The notes under the pieces: model-generated | What the model was told of the DNA's origin: nothing | Database searches by the model: none | The model's input: only the letters and a program-made list of their open reading frames with translations | Assembly (NCBI GenBank): GCA_963780895.1 | Contig: CAWAEG010000005.1 | Coordinates: 186,001-250,000 of the forward strand | From: DASQFI01 sp963780895 | GTDB lineage: Bacteria > Acidobacteriota > Vicinamibacteria > Vicinamibacterales > SCN-69-37 | Direction of reading: 5' to 3' | Length of the DNA stretch: 64,000 bases | Part shown: in pieces, positions 8,776-17,799 of the stretch | How positions within the stretch are numbered: position 1 is the stretch's first letter | Layout: every line of letters starts with the position of its first letter | Position numbers and translations under genes: made by a program

Positions 8776-8812
8776 GGGGGACGGGTCTTCTCGCGAAGCG
8801 AACCCGTCCCCC
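8776..8812. terminator. Strong hairpin between convergent genes, likely bidirectional terminator
   Basis: GGGGGACGGGT at 8776-8786 pairs perfectly with ACCCGTCCCCC at 8802-8812 around a 15-base loop. It sits between the SGNH gene ending at 8724 and the convergent lipoprotein gene ending at 8817, the expected place for a shared terminator. There is no U tract, which is usual for GC-rich genomes. Confidence 0.65.
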
Positions 8813-8816
8813 GCCG

Positions 8817-9647
8817 TCACTCACGCACCTCGGAAGCTGAAAAAATCCCGCATCGAGACCCGTTCACGAAACTGCTGCTGCAGAGCCACCAGCGGTTACG
8901 TTCGTAGACCGCTGTGAGGAAACAATCTCCGCTCGAGGTGCCTTCGTGGCCGTTCGCGATCTCGCGATCGCGGAAGACGCAGGGCGCGATGACGTCGGCC
9001 GACATCCGGTCCGCGCTGATCGACACGCTCGCCACCGTCGCCTGGGCCGAGAGGATGACAAACGTCGCTCGGTTGTGCTCGATATCCCGGAGCTCGTCCT
9101 GCTTGCCGCGGCAGCTGTCCGAGAAATCGACGAGGCACGCCGACGGGCTGATGGTCGAGTTGCCGAAGAGATAGACCAGGAACTCGATGCTGATTCTTCT
9201 CAGCTCGGCATCGGAGTCGTGCGCCCGGAACGGCGACGCCGCGCTCGTCACGCGATTCTCGCGCGTGACGACGACCGAGTTGACGACCTCCGTGTAGCGC
9301 TCGATGACGGTCAGGGTAATCGTGACGTCTACGGGAGTCGGCGTCGTGCCCTTGGGCAGCCGCCAGCGCACGGTCCGCCCGGATCCGGTGAACGTGCCGG
9401 CCGTCGCCGACCATTCGTAGGTCAGCTGATCCGGATTGGTCTCGGTGTTCTCGACCTCGGCCGTGACGTCCACGTCCTGCTCGACTTCGACGCGCGAAAG
9501 GGCGACGGCGATGGACCTGATCACCGGCGCGTTGTTGACCACTGGAGGCGGAGGGGGCGGAGGCGTCGGGCCGGTTGGCGAACCGCCGCAGGCCGTCACT
9601 CCGGCGACCGCACCGGCGACCAGGACTGCTCTCAGGAGGCGGCGCAC
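8817..9647 (-). CDS. Predicted lipoprotein with Ig/PKD-like domain, function unknown
   Basis: 276 residues. The signal peptide ends at a lipobox G-V-T-A-C followed by G-G-S-P-T-G-P-T and a run of prolines (residues about 28-37), a flexible linker common in surface lipoproteins of this lineage. Residues about 42-125 have an Ig/PKD-like pattern (Y-E-W-S-A-T-A-G, V-D-V-T-I-T-L-T-V). The C-terminal half is cysteine-containing and globular, with a pattern seen in domains that carry two disulfides, but no enzyme motif is visible. It is probably monocistronic, convergent with the SGNH gene. Confidence 0.75.
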   Translation of the reverse strand: MRRLLRAVLVAGAVAGVTACGGSPTGPTPPPPPPPVVNNAPVIRSIAVALSRVEVEQDVDVTAEVENTETNPDQLTYEWSATAGTFTGSGRTVRWRLPKGTTPTPVDVTITLTVIERYTEVVNSVVVTRENRVTSAASPFRAHDSDAELRRISIEFLVYLFGNSTISPSACLVDFSDSCRGKQDELRDIEHNRATFVILSAQATVASVSISADRMSADVIAPCVFRDREIANGHEGTSSGDCFLTAVYERNRWWLCSSSFVNGSRCGIFSASEVRE

Positions 9648-9720
9648 AACCCATTATTCTCGGACGGCGAAGCCGGGAAAATCAACCCTCGGCATAGCGA
9701 AGCTCTGCCGATGCACCCGG

Positions 9721-10737
9721 CTAGCGCACGAGACGTTCGCGCTCGATTGGCGCGACGTCGCCCGTGACATTGCTCGATTCGAGAACTTCACGGATGACGT
9801 AGACCGGCTTGTCCTGCGACTCGTGATAGGTGCGCGCCTGAAGCTCGGCGAGCAGGCCGAGCGTGAAGAGCTGCACGCCCGTGAAGAAGAGCAGGATCCC
9901 GAGCAGGAGCGACGGCCGGTCGCCCACGCGCGCGGCGGCGGCCACGTCGCCGAAGAGCTTCACGTACGCGAGGTACGCGCAGATCACCGAGCCGGCGAAG
10001 CCCATCGCCAGGCCGAGCAGCCCGAAGATCTGCAGCGGCCGCGTCGAATAGCTCAACAGGAACTTGACGGTCATCAGATCGAGCAGCACGCGAATCGTGC
10101 GCCCCAGGCCGTACTTCGACTGCCCGTGCACGCGCGCCCGGTGATTGACGGGCAGCTCCGCGATCCGGACGCCCTGTTCGCTCGCCAGCGCGGGCAGGAA
10201 GCGATGGAGCTCGCCGTACAGCCGCAGCGGCTTGACGACCTCCGCGCGAAAGACCTTGAGCGAGCAGCCGTAGTCGTTGAGCCGCACGCCCGTCGCCCAC
10301 GAGATCACTTTGTTCGCGATCATCGACGGCAGCCGGCGCGTGAGAAAGCTGTCCTTCCGATCCTTGCGCCACCCGCAGGCGATGTCGAAGCCCTGCTCGA
10401 TGCGCGCGACGAGCGCCGGCAGGTCCTTCGGGTCGTTCTGCAGGTCGCCGTCGGACGTCGCGATCAGCCGCCCACGGGCGAGCGCGAAGCCCGCCGCAAA
10501 CGCCGCCGTCTGGCCGAAGTTGCGGCGCAGGCGGATGACCCGCACGCGGCGATCCGCCTGCTGGACCCGCTTCAGAATCCCGACCGAATCGTCCGTGGAC
10601 CCGTCATCGACGAACAGCAGCTCGTACGGCCGCCCCCACCGCTCGAGCGCGTCGGTGCACTCGCGGTAGAGCTCCTCGAGGTTGGGCGCCTCGTTGTAGA
10701 CGGGAATGACGAGCGAGAGCTCGGGGCTCACGGGCAT
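9721..10737 (-). CDS. GT2 polyprenyl-phosphate glycosyltransferase with two C-terminal membrane helices
   Basis: 338 residues. The catalytic domain shows S-L-V-I-P-V-Y-N-E, L-F-V-D-D-G-S-T-D-D and T-S-D-G-D-L-Q-N-D-P, the donor- and metal-binding motifs of GT2 enzymes of the ArnC/GtrB/DPM1 type. Two hydrophobic segments at about residues 235-262 and 278-302 are the C-terminal helices typical of polyprenyl-phosphate glycosyltransferases such as GtrB and ArnC. It would transfer a sugar from a nucleotide donor to undecaprenyl phosphate on the cytoplasmic face. The upstream gene (10750) ends 13 bases before this start, so the two form an operon. Confidence 0.88.
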   Translation of the reverse strand: MPVSPELSLVIPVYNEAPNLEELYRECTDALERWGRPYELLFVDDGSTDDSVGILKRVQQADRRVRVIRLRRNFGQTAAFAAGFALARGRLIATSDGDLQNDPKDLPALVARIEQGFDIACGWRKDRKDSFLTRRLPSMIANKVISWATGVRLNDYGCSLKVFRAEVVKPLRLYGELHRFLPALASEQGVRIAELPVNHRARVHGQSKYGLGRTIRVLLDLMTVKFLLSYSTRPLQIFGLLGLAMGFAGSVICAYLAYVKLFGDVAAAARVGDRPSLLLGILLFFTGVQLFTLGLLAELQARTYHESQDKPVYVIREVLESSNVTGDVAPIERERLVR

Positions 10738-10749
10738 TGGCGCCCCATT

Positions 10750-11340
10750 TTACGCCGCGCGCCGCCGGCGCCACACGATGTAGACGATGGCCAGGACGGC
10801 AATCGTCCCGCCGAGCCAGAGCGACACGACCGGCAGGTTCTGCTGGATGAACCGCGTCGCCTGCTCCCCGTACCAGTACGCCAGCAGCGCCTCACTGCCG
10901 TACCGGAAGCCGCGTCCGATGATGGCGGCCAGAATGAACGTCACGGGACGGACGCGGGCGACGCCCGCCAGCAGCACGAAAATCTTGAACGGCATCGGCG
11001 GCGGCAGGATCGCCGGCACGACGACGGCCAACAGCCCGTACCGCCGGAAGATCTCCAGACCGCGTTCGACGTTCTGCGCCTTGAAGCGTCGCCGGAGCAC
11101 GACCTCCCCGCCTTTGCGGCCGACCAGGTAGAGCGCATAGCAGCCCGCGACCGATCCGAGCGTCGCGAAGAGCGCGTGCCACATCCAGAACTCCGGCCGC
11201 TTGATCACGAGCACGACGACGAGGATGTCCGTGACTTCGGGCAGCGAGAGAAACGACGAGTCGAGGAACGCGACGAGCACGAGACCCGGCGCGCCGAGTC
11301 CCGCGGCGAACGCGCCGATGCTCTCCACGACACGCTGCAT
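10750..11340 (-). CDS. VTT/DedA-like (YqaA family) membrane protein
   Basis: 196 residues with about five hydrophobic segments. The N-terminal re-entrant region L-D-S-S-F-L-S-L-P-E and the conserved G-S-V-A-G-C-Y-A-L-Y-L-V-G-R-K-G-G plus P-A-I-L-P-P-P-M-P-F-K motifs are those of the VTT (SNARE-associated/DedA) superfamily. Members act in membrane lipid handling; several DedA proteins flip undecaprenyl phosphate or phosphatidylethanolamine. That would fit an operon with a polyprenyl-phosphate glycosyltransferase, but the specific substrate is inference. Confidence 0.8.
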   Translation of the reverse strand: MQRVVESIGAFAAGLGAPGLVLVAFLDSSFLSLPEVTDILVVVLVIKRPEFWMWHALFATLGSVAGCYALYLVGRKGGEVVLRRRFKAQNVERGLEIFRRYGLLAVVVPAILPPPMPFKIFVLLAGVARVRPVTFILAAIIGRGFRYGSEALLAYWYGEQATRFIQQNLPVVSLWLGGTIAVLAIVYIVWRRRRAA

Positions 11341-11367
11341 TTAGAATGAGAGGCCCGTCACCGTGAA

Positions 11368-12898
11368 ATGCCGCAGGACAACTCGGCAAGTATAACGCTT
11401 CGGTCCCGGCAGGACCTTCGGCCTCGCTCGGGTGAAGCTCTTCGACGGCGCTCGTGGCAGGCGCGTGACGTCTTCTGGATCGTCATGGCCACGGCGATCG
11501 TCGCGGGCACCATCGCCGCGATCGTGTACGCACGTCTGGATCTCACACTCAGTCACTACGACGCGCGCGCGCACCTCGTCGTCGCGCGGCGCGTCATCGA
11601 CAGTCTGACGCCAGGCTGGCGCCAGCTCGGCGCGCTGTGGCTGCCGCTGCCTCACCTCGTCAATCTCGTGCCGGTGCAATGGGACCTCGCGTATCGAACG
11701 GGCTTCGTCGGCGTGGGGATCTCGATTGTCTCGCTCGCGTGGGGCCTGGCCGCGCTCGCGCGGTACCTGCGCCGCAGCGGAGCGACGTTCTGGACGTCTG
11801 TCATCGTGCCGCTCGGCATTCTCGCGAATCCCAACGTGCTGTATCTCCAAAGCACGCCGATGACCGAGCCGCTGCTCATCGGCATCGCGCTGATGGCGCT
11901 CGACGCCGTCGGCAGGTTCATCGATACCGAAGATCGGCGCGACGGCCGGCGCGCGGCCTGGTGGCTGGCCGCGCTGGTCTTGACCCGGTACGAAGGCTGG
12001 CTCGTCGCGGCGGGACTTCTGGCGATGACCGCCCTCGCGGCCGGCCGGCGGGACGGTCGAGCCGTCGTGCGGCTCGCCGCCTATCCGGCGCTGGCCGTCT
12101 TCGCATTTCTGTGCCTGAGCCGGGCATCGACAGGATCGTGGTTCGTGAGCGGCGGGTTTTTCGTCCCGGAGAATCCCGCGCTGCGGGAACCGCTGACGGC
12201 GCTCGATCAGATCGTGACGGGTCTCCAGGAACTTGCCGGCTCAGCCGTCGTCATCGCCGGCGCGATAGGAGGCCTCGCGTGCCTGGCTCTGCCTGGACGT
12301 CGTGCGGCGATTGCGGTCCCGCTCGTCCTCGTCCTCCCGGCGCTGCTCCCGCTTTCGGCGTTCACCGCCGGCCATCCGTTCCGGATTCGCTACATGGTGC
12401 CGCTCGTCGCCGCCGTGTGGGCCCTCGCCGGCGCCGGCCTGGGCCGGCTGCCGAACCGCTGGCAATTGCCGGGCGCGGCGATCCTTCTGATCCTCGGGCT
12501 GATCCAGACACCGCCGTTCGAGGGCCGCAACCCGATGATGATCGAAGCGCAACGAGAACGGCCGCTGCAGCGGGCGCGCGAAACGGTCACGCGCTACCTG
12601 GCCGCCGAACACGACGGCTCGCCAATTCTCGCGAGCATGGGATCGCTCGGGCACTACATGCAGGAAACCGCGTCGATCGGCCTCAGCCTTCGCCAGTTCG
12701 TGCACGAAGGGAACGGCGACCTCTGGGCCGGCGCGCTCGAGCAACCGCGATCACATGTGCGATGGATCCTGATTGAGGAGATGGCCGAAGGCGGCGACGT
12801 CGCTCGCAGCGCGGGCGAAAGGCGACAGCCAATTCCTCGCTGGCTTTCAACGGGTGGCAGAAGGCGGAGGCGTGGCACTCTATCGACGATCCAGATAA
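11368..12898 (+). pseudogene. GT39/ArnT-like membrane glycosyltransferase, frameshifted near its 3' end
   Basis: From ATG 11368 the frame encodes a multi-span membrane enzyme with H-Y-D-A-R-A-H-L-V in the first loop, a basic N-terminus and about nine hydrophobic segments. At about 12795-12815, after the sequence I-L-I-E-E-M-A-E-G-G-D-V, the original frame runs on antisense through the next gene to 13974. Shifting to the +1 frame restores a sensible tail (K-G-D-S-Q-F-L-A-G-F, then V-A-L-Y-R-R) ending at TAA 12896-12898, just before the convergent gene. Coding thus needs one inserted base (or two lost). Either an assembly indel or a real truncation. The catalytic core is intact, so the frameshift affects only about 30 residues. 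Confidence 0.75.
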
Positions 12899-12927
12899 TC
12901 CCGTCGCCCCTCACCCGAGTGCTGAAT

Positions 12928-13722
12928 TCAGAACCGGATGAGGAATCCGAAGTTGAGCGATCCGCCGCCGAGATCGATCTTGTCGCCGAGGAATTCGTTG
13001 GCGGCGCCGCCCGTGTCGCCGCTGCCCCACTGGTATCGCCCTTCGACGGTCAGCGCGTACACGTCGCCGCCGAGCGGCATGCGGAGGCCACCGAGGAGAA
13101 TCAGTCCTGCGGCCGTCCCGGTCTTCGTGAAGCTCCCTGGAAAGATCTCGAGCGTCTCGGGATCGACGAACTCACCGACCTCGCTGTACCTGAAGCTCAG
13201 CAAGCCGATGCCCGCGCCGACGTAGGGCTGAAAGTCGCTCGGCCCGCCGAATGGCAGGAACCGCACCACCGCGGTCAACGGCAGCACGCGCAATCCGATT
13301 TCCTGTTCGATGTCCGGGCTCGCCGGGCGCTCGCCGTGTTCGAGATCGCGGTAGCGGCTGTCGACTTTCTTCGAGTAATACGACGCGCCGATGCCGAGCT
13401 CGAGGCGATCGCCGAATCCGAGGTTCCACTCCCCGAACAGCGACCAGCCGCGAAACTGTTCGATCGCGTCGCTCAATCCGTCGCCGGATGGTCCGCCGTG
13501 CCCATCGAACTCGAGCGACGCCGTGATGCCCGGAAAGCCGAACACATCTGGCTGCGTGAGGTTCGCCACCAGCACGTCGCTGGTAACGCGGCTGTCGTGC
13601 CCGCGCGGGAAGAACAAACCGGCGCCGAAGTTGACCGACTGGACGATTTGCGCCGACGCGGTAGAGGCGATGAGCAGCGTGGACACGGAAAAGAGGACCG
13701 TTCGAACCGATGTGCGGATCAT
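12928..13722 (-). CDS. Outer-membrane beta-barrel protein (OmpA/OMP-b-brl type)
   Basis: 264 residues with a Sec signal peptide ending A-S-T-A-S-A-Q. The mature part alternates hydrophobic and polar residues in strands with many glycines (G-A-G-L-F-F-P, V-G-A-G-I-G-L-L-S-F, L-T-V-E-G-R-Y-Q-W) and ends in F-L-I-R-F, a C-terminal aromatic as used for BAM-dependent insertion. This is the pattern of small beta-barrel porin-like proteins. No ligand is evident. A purine-rich GGGAGA precedes the ATG. Confidence 0.75.
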   Translation of the reverse strand: MIRTSVRTVLFSVSTLLIASTASAQIVQSVNFGAGLFFPRGHDSRVTSDVLVANLTQPDVFGFPGITASLEFDGHGGPSGDGLSDAIEQFRGWSLFGEWNLGFGDRLELGIGASYYSKKVDSRYRDLEHGERPASPDIEQEIGLRVLPLTAVVRFLPFGGPSDFQPYVGAGIGLLSFRYSEVGEFVDPETLEIFPGSFTKTGTAAGLILLGGLRMPLGGDVYALTVEGRYQWGSGDTGGAANEFLGDKIDLGGGSLNFGFLIRF

Positions 13723-13868
13723 GGACGTCTCCCGGATGCGGTCTCAGGAACTCCGCACTTGCACGACGGAGCAGAATCGATGCCAAGCGACGAACCGGCT
13801 ACCAGTGCTCACCGTTGCGCGCGAACCCGCCCTGCTGTCACCCGCCGAGTGCAGCGCCGGCCGCCCGC

Positions 13869-14669
13869 CTACGCGCGCTGCGCGTCCCGTATCACCTCCA
13901 GCATCGCGCCGTGCACGACGCCGTTCGACGCGACGATGTGGCCGCCGAACAGATCGAGCGGACCGTCGTCATAACCCGTGACGCGGCCGCCAGCTTCCTC
14001 CACGATCAACGCGCCGGCCGCGATGTCCCAGGCGTTCAACTGCTCTTCCCAGAACCCGTCGAACCGCCCCGCCGCGACGTAGCAGAGATCGAGCGCCGCC
14101 GATCCCAGACGCCGAACGGCGCGGGACCGGCCGAGGAAGCCGGCGAACACGTCCACCTGGCGCCGCTGGCGCTCGCGAATGCTGTAGGGGAACCCGGTGC
14201 ACAGGAGCGCGTCGATGAGCTCGCCGCGCGTGGACACGCGCATCGGCGCGCCGTTCAGACGCGCGCCCTGGCCGCGCTCGGCGCTGAAGAGCTCGCAGGC
14301 GACCGGATCGTAAACAGCCGCGAGCTCGAGACGTCCGTCGACTTCGAGCGCGATCGACACGCAGAACAGCGCGAGCCCGTGCGCGAAGTTCGTCGTCCCG
14401 TCGAGCGGGTCGATGATCCATCGACATCGGGCCCCGGCCGTATTCGCCCGGCCGGCGCCGGCTTCTTCACCGAGCACGGCGTGCGACGGAAATCGTGCCG
14501 CGATCAGTTGCCGAAACGCCTGCTCGGCGGCGACGTCGGCCGCCGTCACCAGATCGATGGGGCCTTTTTTCCGGACCTGCGGATCCTGTCGAAAGTACTC
14601 GAGGTGGGTTCGCCCGGCAGACAGGGCCGCTTCGACCGCCGTGGCGAGGTAGATCGGATCGAGGGCCAA
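13869..14669 (-). CDS. suhB: Inositol monophosphatase family protein
   Basis: 266 residues from a TTG start, near the family's usual length. Metal and substrate motifs are complete: G-E-E-A-G (Glu ligand, residues about 67-71), W-I-I-D-P-L-D-G-T-T-N-F (the D-P-x-D-G-T signature) and W-D-I-A-A-G near the C-terminus. It hydrolyses inositol-1-phosphate or related sugar phosphates; in Escherichia coli SuhB also acts in rRNA antitermination. It follows the RsbW-like gene by 23 bases on the same strand, so co-transcription is likely. Confidence 0.9.
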   Translation of the reverse strand: MALDPIYLATAVEAALSAGRTHLEYFRQDPQVRKKGPIDLVTAADVAAEQAFRQLIAARFPSHAVLGEEAGAGRANTAGARCRWIIDPLDGTTNFAHGLALFCVSIALEVDGRLELAAVYDPVACELFSAERGQGARLNGAPMRVSTRGELIDALLCTGFPYSIRERQRRQVDVFAGFLGRSRAVRRLGSAALDLCYVAAGRFDGFWEEQLNAWDIAAGALIVEEAGGRVTGYDDGPLDLFGGHIVASNGVVHGAMLEVIRDAQRA

Positions 14670-14692
14670 TCAGCGGGATCGGTCGAGACGGC

Positions 14693-15127
14693 TCACGCGA
14701 GCTTCTTGCTCATGCGGACCACCATGCCGCCTTCGGGCCGCCTCGCAATCGAGACGTCGTCCATGAAGCTGCGCATGAAGAAAATACCGCGGCCGCTCGA
14801 TTTGAGGACGTTTTCGGGGTCGAGCGGGTTGGCCACCCCTTCCGGATCGAAGCCTTCGCCTTCGTCCAGCACCTGCACGGAGAACTCCTCCGGCCGGCTG
14901 CTGGGGGTGAGCCGGAACTCGACGGTGACGTGTTTGGACCGATCTTCGCGATTCCCGTGCTTAATCGCGTTGATGACCGATTCGCGGACCGCCACGCTCA
15001 CCCAATGAATGGCGTCCTCGTCCAGCCCGGCGAGCGTCGACAGACGATCGCTCAGGAGCTGCACGAGGTCGAGAACGTCGAAGGAGCTCGGCACTTCGAG
15101 CCGAATCAGGTGCCCGTCTAAAGCCAT
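14693..15127 (-). CDS. Anti-sigma regulatory factor, RsbW-like GHKL ATPase domain
   Basis: 144 residues forming a single HATPase domain: N-box E-S-V-I-N-A-I-K-H-G-N, G1 box V-L-D-E-G-E-G-F-D-P, and G2 region S-S-G-R-G-I-F-F-M. These are the motifs of the RsbW/SpoIIAB serine kinases that bind a sigma factor and phosphorylate an anti-anti-sigma protein. No cognate sigma or STAS-domain antagonist is adjacent. It is divergent from aroA with a 40- to 50-base gap. Confidence 0.88.
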   Translation of the reverse strand: MALDGHLIRLEVPSSFDVLDLVQLLSDRLSTLAGLDEDAIHWVSVAVRESVINAIKHGNREDRSKHVTVEFRLTPSSRPEEFSVQVLDEGEGFDPEGVANPLDPENVLKSSGRGIFFMRSFMDDVSIARRPEGGMVVRMSKKLA

Positions 15128-15176
15128 AGGCGCGGAGTAAGTAACATATAACCTCAGCGCGGTTCAAGGATTGACC

Positions 15177-16496
15177 TTGACCGCCGCGTTCGCCGTGACC
15201 GTCGCCCTACGCCGTTCGCTCTCGCTCACTCCCGCCAGCGCCGTGCGTGGGACGCTCACTGTGCCGGGGGATAAGTCTATTTCGCATCGCTACGTGATGC
15301 TCGGCGGCGCCGCGTCGGGCACGACCGCCATCACGAATCTCGCACCGGGCGCCGACGTCGCGTCCACGGTCGCGTGCCTGGCCGCCCTTGGCGCCCGAAT
15401 CGACCCGCAAGGGCTGAACGCCCTTGCAATCGCAGGCCTCGGCGCGGCTGGTTTCCGCCAGCCGGGCGCCCCGCTCGACGCCGGCAATTCCGGGACGACG
15501 CTGCGGCTGCTCTCGGGGCTCGTCGCGAGCCAGCCGATTCGCGTGTCGCTCGTGGGCGACGAATCACTCAGCCGCCGGCCCATGCAGCGCATCATCGACC
15601 CGTTGAGCGCGATGGGCGCGCGCATCACGTCCGCCAACGGCTGCTCCCCGCTCGTCATCGAGGGCGGCGCCCTTCAGGCCATTGACTGGCTCGTGCCCGT
15701 GGCCAGCGCCCAGGTCAAGAGCGCCATTCTGCTGGCCGGTCTCGGCGCGCGCGGCACCACGATCGTGCGCGAACCGCTGCTCACACGGGATCATACGGAA
15801 CGCGCTTTTCCGGCGTTCGGTCTCCGCGTCAGGACGGAAGGCACCATTTCGTTCGTCGACGGCGGCCAGACGCCCGTCGCGCCCGCCGGTACGCTCGCCG
15901 TTCCGGGCGATCCCTCCTCGGCGGCGGTCTGGGCGGCCGCGGCGGCGGCTTTGCCCGGCTCACGCGTGCGGATCGAAGGCGTCCTGCTCAATCCGCATCG
16001 GCTGGGCTTCCTGCGCGCGCTCGAACGCATGGGTGCGCGGATCAATAGTGAAATCACCGGCGAAACCGGCGGCGAGCCCATCGGCAGCCTCGACATCGTG
16101 CACGACGACCATCTGCCGACCGTGATTGAGGCCGAGGAAGTGCCGAGCCTCATCGACGAGCTGCCGGTCCTCGCGGCGCGGGCCGCGCTCGGCGGCGCAC
16201 TCGAGGTGTCGGGCGCCGGCGAGCTTCGCGTGAAAGAGAGTGACCGCATTACCGCGCTCGTGACAGGCTTGCGCCAAATGGGCGTCCCGGCCGATGAACG
16301 GCCCGACGGGTTCGTGGTGGATGGACGGGTGCGGCCGACCGGCGGCGAAGTGGACGCGGCCGGCGACCATCGTCTCGTGATGGCGTTCGCGCTCGTCGCG
16401 CTCGGCGCCACCGGACCGACGACGATCACGGGCGCTCACGCGGTCGGCGTGTCCTACCCCTCCTTCGAGCAGGATCTCGCCAGGCTGGTGCCGTGA
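15177..16496 (+). CDS. aroA: 3-phosphoshikimate 1-carboxyvinyltransferase (EPSP synthase)
   Basis: About 439 residues, the usual length. It adds enolpyruvate from PEP to shikimate-3-phosphate, step six of the shikimate pathway. Motifs seen: P-G-D-K-S-I-S-H-R (shikimate-3-phosphate binding), L-D-A-G-N-S-G-T-T-L-R (PEP site) and T-R-D-H-T-E. The start at TTG 15177 is chosen because AAGGA (15166-15170) lies six bases upstream; a TTG at 15171 and a GTG at 15195 are alternatives. Its stop overlaps the aroK start by one base, so the two are translationally coupled. Confidence 0.95.
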   Translation: MTAAFAVTVALRRSLSLTPASAVRGTLTVPGDKSISHRYVMLGGAASGTTAITNLAPGADVASTVACLAALGARIDPQGLNALAIAGLGAAGFRQPGAPLDAGNSGTTLRLLSGLVASQPIRVSLVGDESLSRRPMQRIIDPLSAMGARITSANGCSPLVIEGGALQAIDWLVPVASAQVKSAILLAGLGARGTTIVREPLLTRDHTERAFPAFGLRVRTEGTISFVDGGQTPVAPAGTLAVPGDPSSAAVWAAAAAALPGSRVRIEGVLLNPHRLGFLRALERMGARINSEITGETGGEPIGSLDIVHDDHLPTVIEAEEVPSLIDELPVLAARAALGGALEVSGAGELRVKESDRITALVTGLRQMGVPADERPDGFVVDGRVRPTGGEVDAAGDHRLVMAFALVALGATGPTTITGAHAVGVSYPSFEQDLARLVP

Positions 16497-17029
16497 TGAC
16501 CGACAAGATCTACCTCGTCGGCTTCATGGCGACCGGCAAGAGCACGATCGCCCGGGCGCTCGCGTCGCGCCTCCGCTGGCGCGCCGAGGACGTGGACGAG
16601 CTGATCGAGCGCCGCGAGCGGGCGACGGTCGCGCAGGTCTTCGCGACGCATGGCGAGCCGTATTTCCGATCGGTCGAGCGCGAGATCCTCAAGGTCCTCC
16701 AGCCGCTGCGCCACGTCGTCGTCGCGACGGGTGGCGGAACGTTCGCCGATCCCGACAACCGCGCGGCGATCAACCTCGACGGCGTATCGGTCTGGATCGA
16801 CGTCCCGCTCGCCGACCTCATCCCGCGCATCCCGCTCGACGGCCGGCGTCCGCTGGCGGCGAACCGCGCCGAGCTCGAGCGGCTGTACGTCGCGCGGGTG
16901 GACGCGTACCGCATGGCGCACATCCGCATCACCGCATCCCGCACCAGCGCGGCGGCCGTGGCCGAACGGATTCTCGACACGCTCCACCAGCTGCCGCCCT
17001 TCTTCGAACGCTCCGTCACGACCGACTGA
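16496..17029 (+). CDS. aroK: Shikimate kinase
   Basis: 177 residues from ATG 16496, which overlaps the aroA stop (TGATG); GTG 16493 is also possible. It phosphorylates shikimate with ATP. The Walker A motif is G-F-M-A-T-G-K-S-T (residues about 10-18), the shikimate-binding D-V-D-E-L and the R-x(n)-E segment F-R-S-V-E-R-E follow, and A-T-G-G-G-T-F is the Walker B-like glycine motif. The lid region contains L-D-G-R-R-P-L. It forms an operon with aroA and probably the metallophosphoesterase five bases downstream. Confidence 0.93.
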   Translation: MTDKIYLVGFMATGKSTIARALASRLRWRAEDVDELIERRERATVAQVFATHGEPYFRSVEREILKVLQPLRHVVVATGGGTFADPDNRAAINLDGVSVWIDVPLADLIPRIPLDGRRPLAANRAELERLYVARVDAYRMAHIRITASRTSAAAVAERILDTLHQLPPFFERSVTTD

Positions 17030-17034
17030 CGCCG

Positions 17035-17772
17035 GTGCGCTACCTCGTGCTGACGGATCTGCACGCCAACCTGCACGCGCTCGACGCCGTGCTCGCCGAC
17101 GCGCGATCGATCGGCTACGACCAGGTGCTCGTGCTCGGCGATCTCGTGGGGTACGGCGGCGATCCCGGCCCGGTCATCGATCGGACGCTCGAGCTGAAGC
17201 CCGTCGCGCTCATCCGCGGGAACCACGACAAGGTCGCGGCGGGACTCGAGCCCGCGACCCTCTTCAACGAGGTGGCCCGGCGGTCGATTGAATGGACCGC
17301 CAGCGTGCTCACGGCCGGGCAGGTGAAGACGCTCGTCGACCTGCCCAAGGGCCCGATGCGCGTCACGAACGATCTCGAGATCTGCCACGGGACGCCGTTC
17401 GACGAGGACCACTACGTCTTCGACGGCGAAGACGCGGCACAGGCGATGGACGCTGCCTCCGGACGCATTTGTCTCTTCGGCCACACGCATCTGCCCGCCG
17501 TCTACACGACGTCGGACGATCAGGCGTCGACCGGCGCCGACCTCGCCGACGATGAGCTGCTGCTGCCGAAGAGCGGCCCCGCGCTCATCAACGTCGGGTC
17601 GGTCGGTCAGCCGCGCGACGGGGACGCGCGCGCTGCGTACGGGTTGCTCGACGTCGACAGGAACACGATCCGGATGCGCCGGGTGACCTACGACATCGCC
17701 GGCGCGCAGCGGCGGATTCTGGAATCCGGGCTGCCGACGTGGCTGGCGATCCGGCTCGAGCGCGGCCAATGA
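17035..17772 (+). CDS. Metallophosphoesterase family protein
   Basis: 245 residues from GTG 17035, six bases after aroK. All calcineurin-like metal motifs are present: T-D-L-H-A-N-L-H (Asp, His), L-G-D-L-V-G-Y-G (Asp), R-G-N-H-D (Asn, His) and F-G-H-T-H-L-P (His-x-His). N-V-G-S-V-G-Q-P-R-D is typical of the YfcE/MJ0936-like subfamily that hydrolyses phosphodiesters. The substrate is unknown. Position at the end of the aroA-aroK operon is followed by a long palindromic repeat. Confidence 0.88.
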   Translation: MRYLVLTDLHANLHALDAVLADARSIGYDQVLVLGDLVGYGGDPGPVIDRTLELKPVALIRGNHDKVAAGLEPATLFNEVARRSIEWTASVLTAGQVKTLVDLPKGPMRVTNDLEICHGTPFDEDHYVFDGEDAAQAMDAASGRICLFGHTHLPAVYTTSDDQASTGADLADDELLLPKSGPALINVGSVGQPRDGDARAAYGLLDVDRNTIRMRRVTYDIAGAQRRILESGLPTWLAIRLERGQ

Positions 17773-17799
17773 CGCTGAGTCCGCTGCTGGCCAAGATCA

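Noticed and set aside
12899..13974. Extension of the plus-strand glycosyltransferase frame to 13974
   Set aside because: It runs antisense through an outer-membrane protein gene with a clear signal peptide. The frameshift explanation near 12800 fits better.
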